Source: Streptomyces rimosus
GTDB lineage: Bacteria > Actinomycetota > Actinomycetes > Streptomycetales > Streptomycetaceae
NCBI RefSeq assembly: GCF_008704655.1
Contig: NZ_CP023688.1
Location: forward strand, 8,004,501 to 8,068,500
DNA: 64,000 nucleotides
Direction: 5' to 3'
Below the pieces are notes generated by a model. That model had not been told where the DNA came from and made no database searches. It was given only the letters and a program-made list of their open reading frames with translations. Below, piece after piece: positions 32,609 to 40,369 of the stretch; positions within the stretch are counted from its first letter, which is position 1, and each line of letters begins with the position of its first letter. The position numbers and the translations under genes were made by a program.

Positions 32609-33708
32609 TGTCCGCGACCCCCGATCCCGCCGGGACGCCGCCGGTCCCGGCCGCACCGCCCGCGCGCGAGGTCGCGGTCGTCGCCTTCGCGCAGAGCCGC
32701 CACACCCGCGACTCCGCCGAGGTCTCCGAGGCCGAACTGCTGCTGCCGGTCCTCCAGGACGTACTCGGCCAGGCCGGACTGCGGGCCGGGGAGATCGACT
32801 TCACCTGCTCCGGATCGTCGGACTACCTCGCCGGGCGGGCCTTCTCCTTCACCATGGCACTGGACAGCGTCGGCGCCTGGCCGCCCATCGCCGAGTCGCA
32901 CGTCGAGATGGACGGCGCCTGGGCGCTGTACGAGGCATGGGTCAAGCTGCTGACCGGCGACGCCGATACCGCGCTCGTGTACGCGTACGGCAAGTCCTCG
33001 TCCGGCGAGGTGCGCGACGTGCTCACCCGCCAGCTCGACCCGTACTACGTCGCACCCCTGTGGCCCGACCCGGTCGCCCTGGCCGCCCTCCAGGCCCAGG
33101 CCCTCATCGACGCGGGCGCCACGGACGAAGCGGCGCTGGCCGGGGTCGCGGCACGCAGCCGCGCCGACGCGGCGGCCAACCCGTACGCCCAGCTCACGGG
33201 CTCCGTGCCGCACGGCCCGTACGCCGTCCGGCCACTGCACACCGGCGACTGCCCGCCCGTCACCGACGGTGCCGCCGCCGTGATCCTCGCGGCCGGGGAC
33301 ACCGCGCGGCGGCTGTGCGACCGGCCCGCCTGGATCCGCGGCATGGACCACCGCACCGAAGCCCACGGACTCGGCGTACGGGACCTCACCGACTCACCGT
33401 CCGCCCGGCTGGCCGCGGAACGCGCCGGAGTCTTCGAACGGCCCGTGGACACCGCCGAACTGCACGCGCCCTTCACCTCCCAGGAGGTGATCCTCCGCCG
33501 GGCGCTGCGGCTGGACGACGGAGTACGGATCAACCCGTCCGGCGGGGCCCTCGCCGCCAACCCCATGATGGCCACCGGACTGCTCCGCATCGGCGAGGCC
33601 GCGCAGCGCATCCGGCGCGGCGACTCGCGACGGGCGCTGGCCCACGCCACCTCGGGGCCCTGCCTCCAGCAGAACCTGGTCGCCGTACTGGAAGGGGACC
33701 CGCGATGA
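32608..33708 (+). CDS. Thiolase-fold protein (lipid-transfer/aldolase type)
   Basis: 366 residues; its ATG overlaps the DUF35 stop (TGATG). Thiolase fold is shown by the opening VAVVAFAQSRH, CSGSSDYLAGRA, GDCPPVTDGAAAVIL and RINPSGGALAANPMMATGL. At the position of the thiolase nucleophile (usually a Cys in an ACASG-like turn) the text is ESHVEMDGAWALYEAW, without Cys, as in SCP2-thiolase-like retro-aldolases such as Ltp2. A role in C-C cleavage of a side-chain beta-hydroxyacyl-CoA together with DUF35 is inferred. Downstream gene overlaps by ATGA. Confidence 0.85.
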   Translation: MSATPDPAGTPPVPAAPPAREVAVVAFAQSRHTRDSAEVSEAELLLPVLQDVLGQAGLRAGEIDFTCSGSSDYLAGRAFSFTMALDSVGAWPPIAESHVEMDGAWALYEAWVKLLTGDADTALVYAYGKSSSGEVRDVLTRQLDPYYVAPLWPDPVALAALQAQALIDAGATDEAALAGVAARSRADAAANPYAQLTGSVPHGPYAVRPLHTGDCPPVTDGAAAVILAAGDTARRLCDRPAWIRGMDHRTEAHGLGVRDLTDSPSARLAAERAGVFERPVDTAELHAPFTSQEVILRRALRLDDGVRINPSGGALAANPMMATGLLRIGEAAQRIRRGDSRRALAHATSGPCLQQNLVAVLEGDPR

Positions 33709-34904
33709 GCAGGACCGGAGGAACACCGAGGGCCGCGACCGCCAAAGAACCCGTCGCCGTCGTCGGCATCGGCCAGACCCGGCACGTCGCGGCACGCCGC
33801 GACGTCTCCATGGCCGGACTCGTCCGCGAGGCCGCCCACCGGGCTCTGCGAGACGCCGAGTTGGCATGGCAGGACATTGACGCGGTGGTCATCGGCAAGG
33901 CCCCCGACTTCTTCGAGGGCGTGATGATGCCCGAGCTGTACCTCGCCGACGCGCTCGGCGCGGTCGGCAAACCGCTCCTGCGGGTGCACACCGCCGGCTC
34001 GGTCGGCGGCTCCACCGCCCTGGTCGCGGCCGACCTCGTCGCCGCCCGCGTGCACCGCACCGTACTGACCCTCGCCTTCGAGAAGCAGTCCGAGTCCAAC
34101 GCGATGTGGGGACTGTCGCTGCCGGTGCCGTTCCAGCAGCCGCTGCTGGCCGGGGCGGGCGGCTTCTTCGCCCCGCACGTACGCGCCTACATACGCCGTA
34201 CGGGCGCGCCCGCCACGATCGGCTCCCTCGTCGCGTACAAGGACCGCCGCAACGCGCTGAAGAACCCCTACGCCCACCTCCACGAACACGACATCACCCT
34301 GGAGAAGGTCCAGGCGTCCCCGATGCTCTGGGACCCCGTCCGCTACTCCGAGACCTGCCCGTCCTCCGACGGCGCCTGCGCCATGGTGCTCACCGACCGC
34401 GCGGGCGCGCGGCGGGCGCCCCGCCCCGCCGCATGGGTGCACGGCGGCGCGATGCGCAGCGAACCCACCCTCTTCGCGGGCAAGGACTTCGTCTCCCCGC
34501 AGGCGGGCAAGGACTGCGCGGCGGCGGTCTACCGACAGGCCGGGATCACCGATCCGCGCCGGGAGATCGACGCGGTCGAGATGTACGTACCGTTCAGCTG
34601 GTACGAGCCGATGTGGCTGGAGAACCTGGGCTTCGCCGCCCCTGGCGAGGGCTGGAAACTCACCGAATCCGGCGCAACAGAACTCGACGGCGACCTCCCC
34701 GTCAACCCCTCCGGCGGCGTACTCTCCGCCAACCCCATCGGCGCCTCCGGCATGATCCGCTTCGCGGAGGCGGCACTTCAGGTCCGCGGGGAGGCGGGGG
34801 AACGCCAGGTCCCCGGCGCGCGGCGGGCGCTGGGGCACGCGTACGGGGGCGGCTCGCAGTTCTTCTCGATGTGGGTGGTGGGTGGCGAACCGCCTACTGG
34901 TTGA
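33705..34904 (+). CDS. Thiolase-fold protein (acetyl-CoA acetyltransferase/Ltp type)
   Basis: 399 residues, start in an ATGA overlap with the previous stop. EPVAVVGIGQTRHVAARRDVSM and DIDAVVIGKAPDFFEGV are typical Ltp-type beginnings; LPVNPSGGVLSANPIGASGMIRF is the thiolase His/Asn loop, and GHAYGGGSQFFSMWVV replaces the usual Cys-containing CGGG end. The nucleophile turn reads HTAGSVGGSTAL, with Ser where classical thiolases have Cys. Two adjacent, different thiolase-like chains plus DUF35 suggest a hetero-oligomer. Last gene of the operon; the IS remnant begins shortly after. Confidence 0.87.
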   Translation: MSRTGGTPRAATAKEPVAVVGIGQTRHVAARRDVSMAGLVREAAHRALRDAELAWQDIDAVVIGKAPDFFEGVMMPELYLADALGAVGKPLLRVHTAGSVGGSTALVAADLVAARVHRTVLTLAFEKQSESNAMWGLSLPVPFQQPLLAGAGGFFAPHVRAYIRRTGAPATIGSLVAYKDRRNALKNPYAHLHEHDITLEKVQASPMLWDPVRYSETCPSSDGACAMVLTDRAGARRAPRPAAWVHGGAMRSEPTLFAGKDFVSPQAGKDCAAAVYRQAGITDPRREIDAVEMYVPFSWYEPMWLENLGFAAPGEGWKLTESGATELDGDLPVNPSGGVLSANPIGASGMIRFAEAALQVRGEAGERQVPGARRALGHAYGGGSQFFSMWVVGGEPPTG

Positions 34905-34925
34905 GGGGGCCTGTGCCTGGTTGGG

Positions 34926-35517
34926 GTGCTCACGATGGCTCGGGTGCTAGGGGGTATCCGGCAGGTCGATGACGGATCCAGGTGTGGATCGTTCCGGTCA
35001 TGGTGGGGTGGGGCAGGCGGTGGAAGAGTCACCGCCGAGTCGTCAACGGAATCCTCTTCCGGCTGCGCGGCGGGATTCCGTGGCGAGACTTGCCGACCCG
35101 GTTCGGGAATTGGAAGACCGTGTACGAGAGGCATCGGCGGTGGTCAGCAGACGGCACTTGGGAACGCATGCTCCGGGCCGTGCTGGCGGAGGGCCGCATT
35201 GACTGGTCGATGGTCAGTGTGGACTCCACCGTCTGCCGAGCCCACCAGCACGCCGCCGGCGCCCGCAGGAAGGCGCCGCGGAAACCACGTACACGCATCC
35301 GGCCTGCGCAGCACCGCCCCGCAGGCGGCCGTCCGCGGACCTGCCCCGACCATCTGAGCGGCGACAAGGCGTACAGCTCCCGCCGCAACCGTCGCTACCT
35401 GCGGCGTCGGCACAGATCAAAAACTCCCGGGCCATGGACACTCGTTACGACAAGAGGGCCTACGTCTTCCACGGCACCGTCACGGTCGCCGCACTTCGCC
35501 GCTGGCTCCGCCCGTGA
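34926..35517 (+). mobile_element. IS5-family transposase remnant (broken)
   Basis: Pieces of one transposase appear in two frames. From about 35030: HRRVVNGILFRLRGGIPWRDLP, then DGTWERML and DWSMVSVDSTVCRAHQH (first catalytic Asp); a deletion follows, then SGDKAYSSRRNR (second Asp, near 35360), then a frameshift to MDTRYDKRAYVFHGTVTVAA, the C-terminus, ending at 35517. The segment with the catalytic Glu is missing, so the element cannot move by itself. Terminal inverted repeats and target duplication could not be identified. It marks the border of the accessory stretch to 39.2 kb. Confidence 0.8.
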
Positions 35518-35529
35518 CCCGTTGGGCTC

Positions 35530-36063
35530 TCACCGGCCGGTGCGGCGCCGGTAGTAGGCGTAGGTCACCAGCCCCAGCAGCGGCCCCCAGGCGAGCAACG
35601 GCAGGTAGCACGCCGTCAGGACGGCTTCTTCGGTCACCGTGTGGCCGGGAGGAAACCCGCCGAAGAGGATGCTGAGGAAGAAGTAGTACACGACGCCCAT
35701 CGAGGCGAGGGCACCCAGCATGGCCGGGACCACTGCGGCGAGCGGGCGCACCGGGCGTCCGCCCAGCAACGGGATCCATCGCGGCACCACCTCCCCCCAC
35801 GGCTGGATCAACCCCAAGGTGAGCAATCCGAGCCCCTCAGAGACCGCGAAGAGCACGATCAGATACAGATCAAGCCCAGCACCCTGCTCCCGCGCCTCGG
35901 CCGTGCCGAAGCCCGGCACGGCCAGCATCACGCCCATCCGCCACAGCCCCGAGGGCAGAATGGTGAACGGCACCGTGTGCGCCGCGATCCGCGCCCAGCG
36001 CGGCACGTCCAATGACGGGGATCCGAGAGCGGAAGCTGGTGCGAAATTCCCTTGCTCAGTCAC
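35530..36063 (-). CDS. Membrane protein, function unknown
   Basis: About 177 residues from GTG 36063 (an in-frame GTG at 36117 gives 18 more; neither has a well-spaced ribosome site). Four membrane segments: AAHTVPFTILPSGLWRMGVML, LYLIVLFAVSEGLGLLTLGL, LAAVVPAMLGALASMGVVYYF, and AVLTACYLPLLAWGPLLGLV, with a basic C-terminus YYRRRTGR. Proteins of this general form are common and uncharacterised in Streptomyces. It begins only 13 bp from the IS remnant's end and converges with it. Confidence 0.7.
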   Translation of the reverse strand: MTEQGNFAPASALGSPSLDVPRWARIAAHTVPFTILPSGLWRMGVMLAVPGFGTAEAREQGAGLDLYLIVLFAVSEGLGLLTLGLIQPWGEVVPRWIPLLGGRPVRPLAAVVPAMLGALASMGVVYYFFLSILFGGFPPGHTVTEEAVLTACYLPLLAWGPLLGLVTYAYYRRRTGR

Positions 36064-36189
36064 CGCTCCATGCTTGCCAACAGCTCCTGCCGGCACATCC
36101 TTCCAACGAGGCAGCACCGCTCAGCCGAGCGGCGGAGGCGCATGACCCCCAAGGATGATCACCTGGCAAGACGACCTGCCGGACACGCC

Positions 36190-36366
36190 CTAGTTGTTGG
36201 GCCGGGCGCGCAAGACGGAGGCGATGAGGATTCTGGTGTTGTCGTTACTGCTGTCGTCCACGGCGTACAGGACGTTGTAGTCGTCATCCATGGCGACGGC
36301 ACAGAGCATTTGGACACCGCGCCCGTGCTGCCACGAGCCTCGCTGGAGCGATGTTGCACTGCCCGC
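36190..36366 (-). pseudogene. Tail of a lost gene, possibly a beta-propeller (NHL-like) protein
   Basis: After the HNH stop, another minus-strand frame reads VQMLCAVAMDDDYNVLYAV followed by DDSSNDNTRILIASV and a stop at 36190. The pattern resembles the last repeat of an NHL-type propeller, but there is no start region; only about 50 codons are left. It may be a decayed gene or a chance frame. Confidence 0.3.
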
Positions 36367-36368
36367 TT

Positions 36369-37121
36369 CTAGGGGCAGGTGTTCAAAGCCTTCTGCAGTG
36401 CGGTTTTGTCGTGGATCTGCTTTTTGATTTTGGTGTTCTTCGGGTCGGTCTCCAGGATGCTCAGGCCGTAGTGGTATTTGACCTGGACGTAGGCGCGCGC
36501 GTAATCGCAGGCGAAACCGCCGTAGTTGTTCGGCACCAGCCACTCGCCCGGGCTCTTGTTGCCCTTGCTGCTGTTGTCCGCCTGGGCCACCACGAGCAGC
36601 TGGGGCCGGGACAGGTCGTTGCCGAACTGACGCTTCCTGGGCTTGCCCCACTTGTTCGCGCCGGATTCGAAGGCGTCGCGCAGCGCGACGATGTGATCGA
36701 CGCTGACCCGTTCGGATGTGATGGTGCCGGTGGCGTTGTAGGGGTTGGGCCAGGTGCCGCCCGCGATCTTGCATCCGTTGGGGGTGCCGCTGAGGCGGTC
36801 GCGGTGGACGACGGCATCGAAAACGGTGCACTTCTTGCCGTTCACGGTGTGCTCGCCCCAGATGCCGAAGTCCTTGCGGTCGTAAGCGGTGAACTTGCCT
36901 CTGCTCTTGTCGACCTTCAGTGAGTCGAGCCGCTCCAGGGCCTCGGCTTTCGTCGGCAGGTCGGGCAGTGCGCCCGGCCCGGCTGCCCGGCCCGCTGTTG
37001 CGGTGGGTGCGCGATGGTCGAGAGGGGAGGCGTGGGCCGGCTGCGCGGCCAGTCCCGTGGTCAGCGCGAGCGTGCAGGCCGCCGGGACGGCCCGGCCGGC
37101 GCGAAGGAAGAGGCGTGTCAT
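36369..37121 (-). CDS. Secreted HNH endonuclease (GmrSD/DUF1524-like)
   Basis: 250 residues, ATG 37121 with TGGAG 8 bases upstream. Signal peptide: TRLFLRAGRAVPAACTLALTTGLAAQPAHA. The nuclease core is VSVDHIVALRDAFESGA (His-metal motif) followed by NDLSRPQLLVVAQADNSSKGN and SPGEWLVPN, the HNH pattern of the DUF1524 group. YDRKDFGIW and FACDYARAYVQVKYHYG are family features. As an exported enzyme it probably degrades extracellular DNA for nutrients or competition; no immunity gene is recognised. Codon use is somewhat less GC-rich than in core genes. Confidence 0.83.
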   Translation of the reverse strand: MTRLFLRAGRAVPAACTLALTTGLAAQPAHASPLDHRAPTATAGRAAGPGALPDLPTKAEALERLDSLKVDKSRGKFTAYDRKDFGIWGEHTVNGKKCTVFDAVVHRDRLSGTPNGCKIAGGTWPNPYNATGTITSERVSVDHIVALRDAFESGANKWGKPRKRQFGNDLSRPQLLVVAQADNSSKGNKSPGEWLVPNNYGGFACDYARAYVQVKYHYGLSILETDPKNTKIKKQIHDKTALQKALNTCP

Positions 37122-37511
37122 CGAGACTCCAGGAGCAACGGGCACAGGTCCGGATCGGCTCGCACACCGCAAGGAGCCAGGGCGCCGCCTGCTTTCGAGC
37201 AGAAGGCCCCGGTGCGGATACGGCAGGCCCATTGCGCCGGCTGCTCCGGTCAAGTCACTCGCCCAGGTGGCCGGTCACTCCGCGTACGGAAGTAACACGG
37301 CCGTTTTCGAAGAAGCAGCACGGAAATGGCCGCCATGGCTACGAAAATGGCCGCCACGGTTGTCGAAACGCTCGTGCTCTTCGAGCCTCGTTGTGCGGTG
37401 TGGCCCGTTCCCGTACGGCGACGCATGCCTGCGTGCGGGAACGGGTCACTGCCGCGTCTTTGGTCTGTGCAATGGGCCCGTTGGCGATGGGACGGACCCA
37501 CGCGCGAATTC
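37122..37511. other. Gap of 390 bp between the HNH and TetR genes
   Basis: No convincing gene. It contains the HNH promoter side, a near-duplicated GAAATGGCCGCCATGG / AAAATGGCCGCCACGG pair (about 37321-37360) and the hairpin at 37404-37445. A minus-strand frame with a hydrophobic VAAIFVAMAAISVLLL stretch exists, but without a ribosome site or recognisable homology. Confidence 0.5.
37404..37445 (-). terminator. Hairpin downstream of the TetR gene
   Basis: CCCGTTCCCGTACG and CGTGCGGGAACGGG pair over 14 bp with one wobble and a 14-base loop, 67 bp after the TetR stop. Confidence 0.5.
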
Positions 37512-38084
37512 TCAACGCCGGACCATAAGGCCATCCAGCGTGAGGTCGAGCAGGCGCTCCGCTTGCTGGCGGTGTTCGGTGCCTGCCGAGGTGAGGGCGA
37601 TGCCTTCCAGGGCGGCGCTGAGGTCGGTGGGCCGGATATCGGTACGGATTTCGCCTGCGGCCGTGCAGGCGTCCATGAGTGAGGCGATGGCGGCCTGGAT
37701 CATTTCCCGGCTGTGGCCATAGGGGTTGCTTCCCTGCGCGGCGATGGCGCGCAGGGCGTCGATCATGCCGTATTTGGCGGTCACGTAGTCCAGGAAGAGG
37801 CGGGTCCACGCGCGCAGGGCCTCGGTCGGCGGCTTCTGTGCGAGGAGGGCGGGGGCGGCGTCGCACAGGTGGGCCACCTCGTTGCGGTAGACGGCCTCGA
37901 CCAGGGCTTCGCGGGTGGGGAAGTTGCGGTACAGGGTCGCACTGCCCACGCCCGCCTCCTTGGCGATGCGTTCCAGGTGCGCGTCCAGCCCTTCTGTCGT
38001 GAACACGCGTACCGCGGCCGTGAGGATCTTCTCCCTGTTGCGCCGTGCGTCGGCCCGCATCGGCCGCGGCGCTCCGTCGGTCAT
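37512..38084 (-). CDS. TetR-family regulator of the divergent SDR gene
   Basis: 190 residues. The helix-turn-helix lies at residues about 35-55 (HLERIAKEAGVGSATLYRNF) after the usual NREKILTAAVRVF; the C-terminal domain is of the common SDR/alcohol-dehydrogenase-linked TetR type (TEALRAWTRLFLDYV). Two 20-bp palindromes of the same sequence pattern lie between it and the SDR start, so it very probably represses both genes and is released by the SDR substrate or product. Confidence 0.9.
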   Translation of the reverse strand: MTDGAPRPMRADARRNREKILTAAVRVFTTEGLDAHLERIAKEAGVGSATLYRNFPTREALVEAVYRNEVAHLCDAAPALLAQKPPTEALRAWTRLFLDYVTAKYGMIDALRAIAAQGSNPYGHSREMIQAAIASLMDACTAAGEIRTDIRPTDLSAALEGIALTSAGTEHRQQAERLLDLTLDGLMVRR

Positions 38085-38125
38085 CAGTGCTCGCCGTCCT
38101 CTCTCGGAAGCCTCTCGGGCTTGTT

Positions 38126-38145
38126 AAGTGGGGGAGCCCCCACTT
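38126..38145. promoter_or_regulatory. TetR operator 1
   Basis: AAGTGGGGG and CCCCCACTT arms around AG: a perfect 20-bp palindrome. Shares the pattern AAG(Y)GGGG(R)-NN-(Y)CCCC(R)CTT with operator 2; the centres are 31 bp apart, three helical turns, so two dimers could bind on one face. Confidence 0.85.
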
Positions 38146-38156
38146 AGTGTGGAGTT

Positions 38157-38176
38157 AAGCGGGGACATCCCCGCTT
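38157..38176. promoter_or_regulatory. TetR operator 2
   Basis: AAGCGGGGA and TCCCCGCTT arms around CA, 52 bp before the SDR start codon. The compensating base changes relative to operator 1 keep both palindromes perfect, which shows selection on the inverted-repeat form. Confidence 0.85.
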
Positions 38177-38228
38177 TTACTGTAGGTCACCGTGCTGACC
38201 TGCGCGCACCCGTGAAAGGAAGCCGATC

Positions 38229-38966
38229 ATGTCGGGTATTCAGGGCAAAGTCATCGCGATCACCGGTGCCAGCAGTGGCATCGGGGAGGCGACCGCGGCC
38301 CACCTCGCCGAAAGGGGCGCCCGGCTCGTGCTCGGGGCCCGGCGCGAGGACAGGCTGAACACTGTCGTGGACGGCATCACGGCGAGGGGCGGCGCCGCCG
38401 AGGGCGTCATCGTCGACGTCACGCGCCGCGAAGACCTCCAGCGTCTGACGGACACGGCCCTCGACCGGTACGGACGGCTCGACGTCCTCGTCTCCAACGC
38501 GGGCACGATGGCCGTCTCGCCGTTCGACGAGCTGCGCCAGGACGACTGGGACGCCATGGTCTCCACCCACATCACCGGCCTCCTCAACGGCATCGGGGCG
38601 GCCCTGCCCGTCTTCCGCCGGCAGCGCTCCGGCCAGTTCGTCAATGTCGGCTCCACCGCGGCCTACGTCGTCAAATCCCCGCAGGCGGTCTACGCGGCCA
38701 CCAAGACGGCGGTGAAGGTCCTCACCGAGGGCCTGCGCCAGGAAGCCGGACCCGACCTGCGCGTCACCCTCGTCTCGCCCGGCTTCACCCACACCGAGGG
38801 CGTCGGCAAGGGCGCCGGCCCGGAGGTCGCGGCCGCGCTGATCCAACAGCGCGACGAGATCGCCATGCCGCCCTCCGCTGTCGCCTCCGCCATCGGCTAT
38901 GCCATCGAACAGCCCGAGGGGGTTGATGTCGGGGAGATCGCCGTTCGGCCGACTGCGCAGGCGTGA
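38229..38966 (+). CDS. Short-chain dehydrogenase/reductase (SDR)
   Basis: 245 residues, ATG behind GAAAGGAAGC. Cofactor motif ITGASSGIGEAT, then LGARRED whose Arg after strand 2 favours NADP(H), SNAGTMA, catalytic Ser in VNVGSTAAY, and active-site YAATK. A classical SDR reducing a carbonyl or oxidising an alcohol of unknown kind. Controlled by the divergent TetR through twin operators. The remnant permease starts immediately after the stop. Confidence 0.92.
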   Translation: MSGIQGKVIAITGASSGIGEATAAHLAERGARLVLGARREDRLNTVVDGITARGGAAEGVIVDVTRREDLQRLTDTALDRYGRLDVLVSNAGTMAVSPFDELRQDDWDAMVSTHITGLLNGIGAALPVFRRQRSGQFVNVGSTAAYVVKSPQAVYAATKTAVKVLTEGLRQEAGPDLRVTLVSPGFTHTEGVGKGAGPEVAAALIQQRDEIAMPPSAVASAIGYAIEQPEGVDVGEIAVRPTAQA

Positions 38967-39009
38967 TCGCTGCCGGTCCGGAGGGGCCGCTCCGCGGGTA
39001 CGTGCGTAC

Positions 39010-39153
39010 GGCGACGAAGCAGGCCCCGCACTGCCCTGGGGCACGCTGCTCCTCGTCTGCCTGGTGTCCCTGGCCATCGGCACGCTGGCCGCAGCGGTCC
39101 CCGCCCGCCGGGCAGCCGCCCTCAGCCCACTGGAAGCCGTCGCACAGTCGTGA
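39010..39153 (+). pseudogene. C-terminal remnant of an FtsX/MacB-type ABC transporter permease
   Basis: The frame reads LPWGTLLLVCLVSLAIGTLA followed by AAVPARRAAALSPLEAVAQS and a stop: the last membrane helix and terminal motif of FtsX-family permeases. No start or upstream half is present; the frame joins sequence right behind the SDR gene. Its terminator at 39161 is still intact. A deletion or insertion replaced the rest of the transporter. Confidence 0.8.
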
Positions 39154-39160
39154 CGCACAT

Positions 39161-39195
39161 GCTCAGGGCCGGGCCTTACGGGTCCGGCCCTGAGC
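39161..39195 (+). terminator. Terminator of the former ABC permease gene
   Basis: GCTCAGGGCCGGGCC and GGTCCGGCCCTGAGC form a 15-bp stem with one wobble pair and a 5-base loop, 8 bp after the remnant's stop. It now probably terminates the SDR transcript. Confidence 0.8.
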
Positions 39196-39295
39196 CGCCC
39201 CCGCCTCACCGCCCCCTGTCCGCCATCGCCCCCGGTGGCTAGGCTGACCGCGACGTCGAACCAGGGGGATCGCAAGGGCCGGAAGGAGCGGTGGC

Positions 39296-39535
39296 GTGAG
39301 TGAGGGCATGGTTGAGCAGCGGGTCGCGGGCGGGGCCGGGCCGGAACTGGATCTGACGGGGGCCGCGTGGCAGTCGAGCAGTCAGGGGGCGGGGGACGTT
39401 CAGGTCGCCTTCGTCGAGGGCTGGATCGCCATGCGCAACCGGCGTACGCCGGAGGTGCCCGCGCTGGTCTTCACGCCTGCCGAGTGGCGGGGGTTCGTCC
39501 TCGGGGCGCGTGACGGGGAGTTCGATCTCACCTGA
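39296..39535 (+). CDS. DUF397 protein
   Basis: 79 residues, GTG start behind AAGGAGCGG. LDLTGAAWQSSSQGAGD, then VAFVEGWIAMRNR and the diagnostic LVFTPAEWRGFVLGARDGEFD. DUF397 proteins are small actinobacterial partners of XRE-type regulators (as in BldB/WhiJ-like pairs) and act in development or antibiotic control. The usual VAVRDSK strand is altered to GWIAMRNRR, and no XRE gene is adjacent, so this is an orphan copy. Confidence 0.82.
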   Translation: MSEGMVEQRVAGGAGPELDLTGAAWQSSSQGAGDVQVAFVEGWIAMRNRRTPEVPALVFTPAEWRGFVLGARDGEFDLT

Positions 39536-39551
39536 GGTCGCCCCCGGAGCC

Positions 39552-40301
39552 TCACGCCAGGACGACGCAGCCGCGTTCCCGCAGCGCTCGTAGCGGCGCC
39601 GCGTCGTGGTCCACGGAGTTCCAGCGCAGGTCCAGCTTCTCCAAGGCCGGCAGGTCGGCCAGCCAGTGCGGTACGTCGTGCAGCTTGTTGCCGCGCAGGT
39701 CGAGCCGGCGCAGCAGGGGGAGGCCGCGCAGGGCGTCCGGTATCTCGGGCAGGGCGTTTTCCCGTAGTTCCAGCTCTCGTAGAGCGTGGAGGCCGCTCAC
39801 GGTGGCGGGCAGGCCGGTCAGCTGGTTGCCGCGCAGCCACAGTTCCCGCAGGCCCGCGAGGCGGCCGAGGGAAGTGGGGAGCCCGGTCAGGGCGGCGTGC
39901 TGGGCGCGGAGTTCGTGCAGCCCGGTCATGGCGCCCAGGGACTCGGGCAGTTGGCCCAGCGGGTTCTCGCCGATGTTGAGGTAGCCGAGGCGGTTCAGTC
40001 TGCCGAGGGTGGCGGGGAGTTCGGTGAGGCGGTTGTCGTGGAGGTAGAGGCAGCGGGTGAGTCCGGTGAGGTCTCCGATCTGCTCGGGTAGCCGGGTCAG
40101 GGCGTTGTGGCCGAGATCGAGGGTGTGCAGATTCCGCAGACGGGCGATGTCGGATGGTACGGAGGCCAGGTCGTTGTCGGCGAGGATCAGTGTCCGTAGC
40201 CCGGTCCTTGTCCAGATCTCGGCGGGTACCGAACGCAGCCCGGCCTTCCAGAGGTCGAGGGTGGCGGGCGGTGCCGCTGAGGAATCGGTGCCGGTGGTCA
40301 T
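39552..40301 (-). CDS. Leucine-rich-repeat protein
   Basis: 249 residues made almost wholly of about nine 23-residue LRRs (pattern LxxLxLxxNxLtxLPxxigxLxxL), for example LRTLILADNDLASVPSDI. No signal peptide or membrane segment is seen, so it is cytosolic and most likely a protein-binding scaffold, of the same general type as plant Ras-group or bacterial effector LRRs. No Shine-Dalgarno precedes ATG 40301, while TAACCT stands about 10 bases upstream, which would fit a leaderless mRNA. It lies directly behind the terminator of the ricin/hemopexin gene and converges with DUF397. Confidence 0.87.
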   Translation of the reverse strand: MTTGTDSSAAPPATLDLWKAGLRSVPAEIWTRTGLRTLILADNDLASVPSDIARLRNLHTLDLGHNALTRLPEQIGDLTGLTRCLYLHDNRLTELPATLGRLNRLGYLNIGENPLGQLPESLGAMTGLHELRAQHAALTGLPTSLGRLAGLRELWLRGNQLTGLPATVSGLHALRELELRENALPEIPDALRGLPLLRRLDLRGNKLHDVPHWLADLPALEKLDLRWNSVDHDAAPLRALRERGCVVLA

Positions 40302-40318
40302 GGACGCAGGTTACGGCG

Positions 40319-40354
40319 CCGGGTGGCCGGCGGAGACGGCCGCCGGCCACCCGG
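40319..40354 (-). terminator. Terminator of the ricin/hemopexin gene
   Basis: CCGGGTGGCCGGCGG and CCGCCGGCCACCCGG form a perfect 15-bp stem with loop AGACGG, 16 bp after the stop at 40370 and 18 bp before the LRR start. Confidence 0.85.
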
Positions 40355-40369
40355 CCGTGCGCGGCCCCG

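Noticed and set aside
37250..37534. A small membrane protein on the minus strand
   Set aside because: Hydrophobic stretch present, but no ribosome site, frame enters the TetR 3' end, and codon bias is not coding-like.
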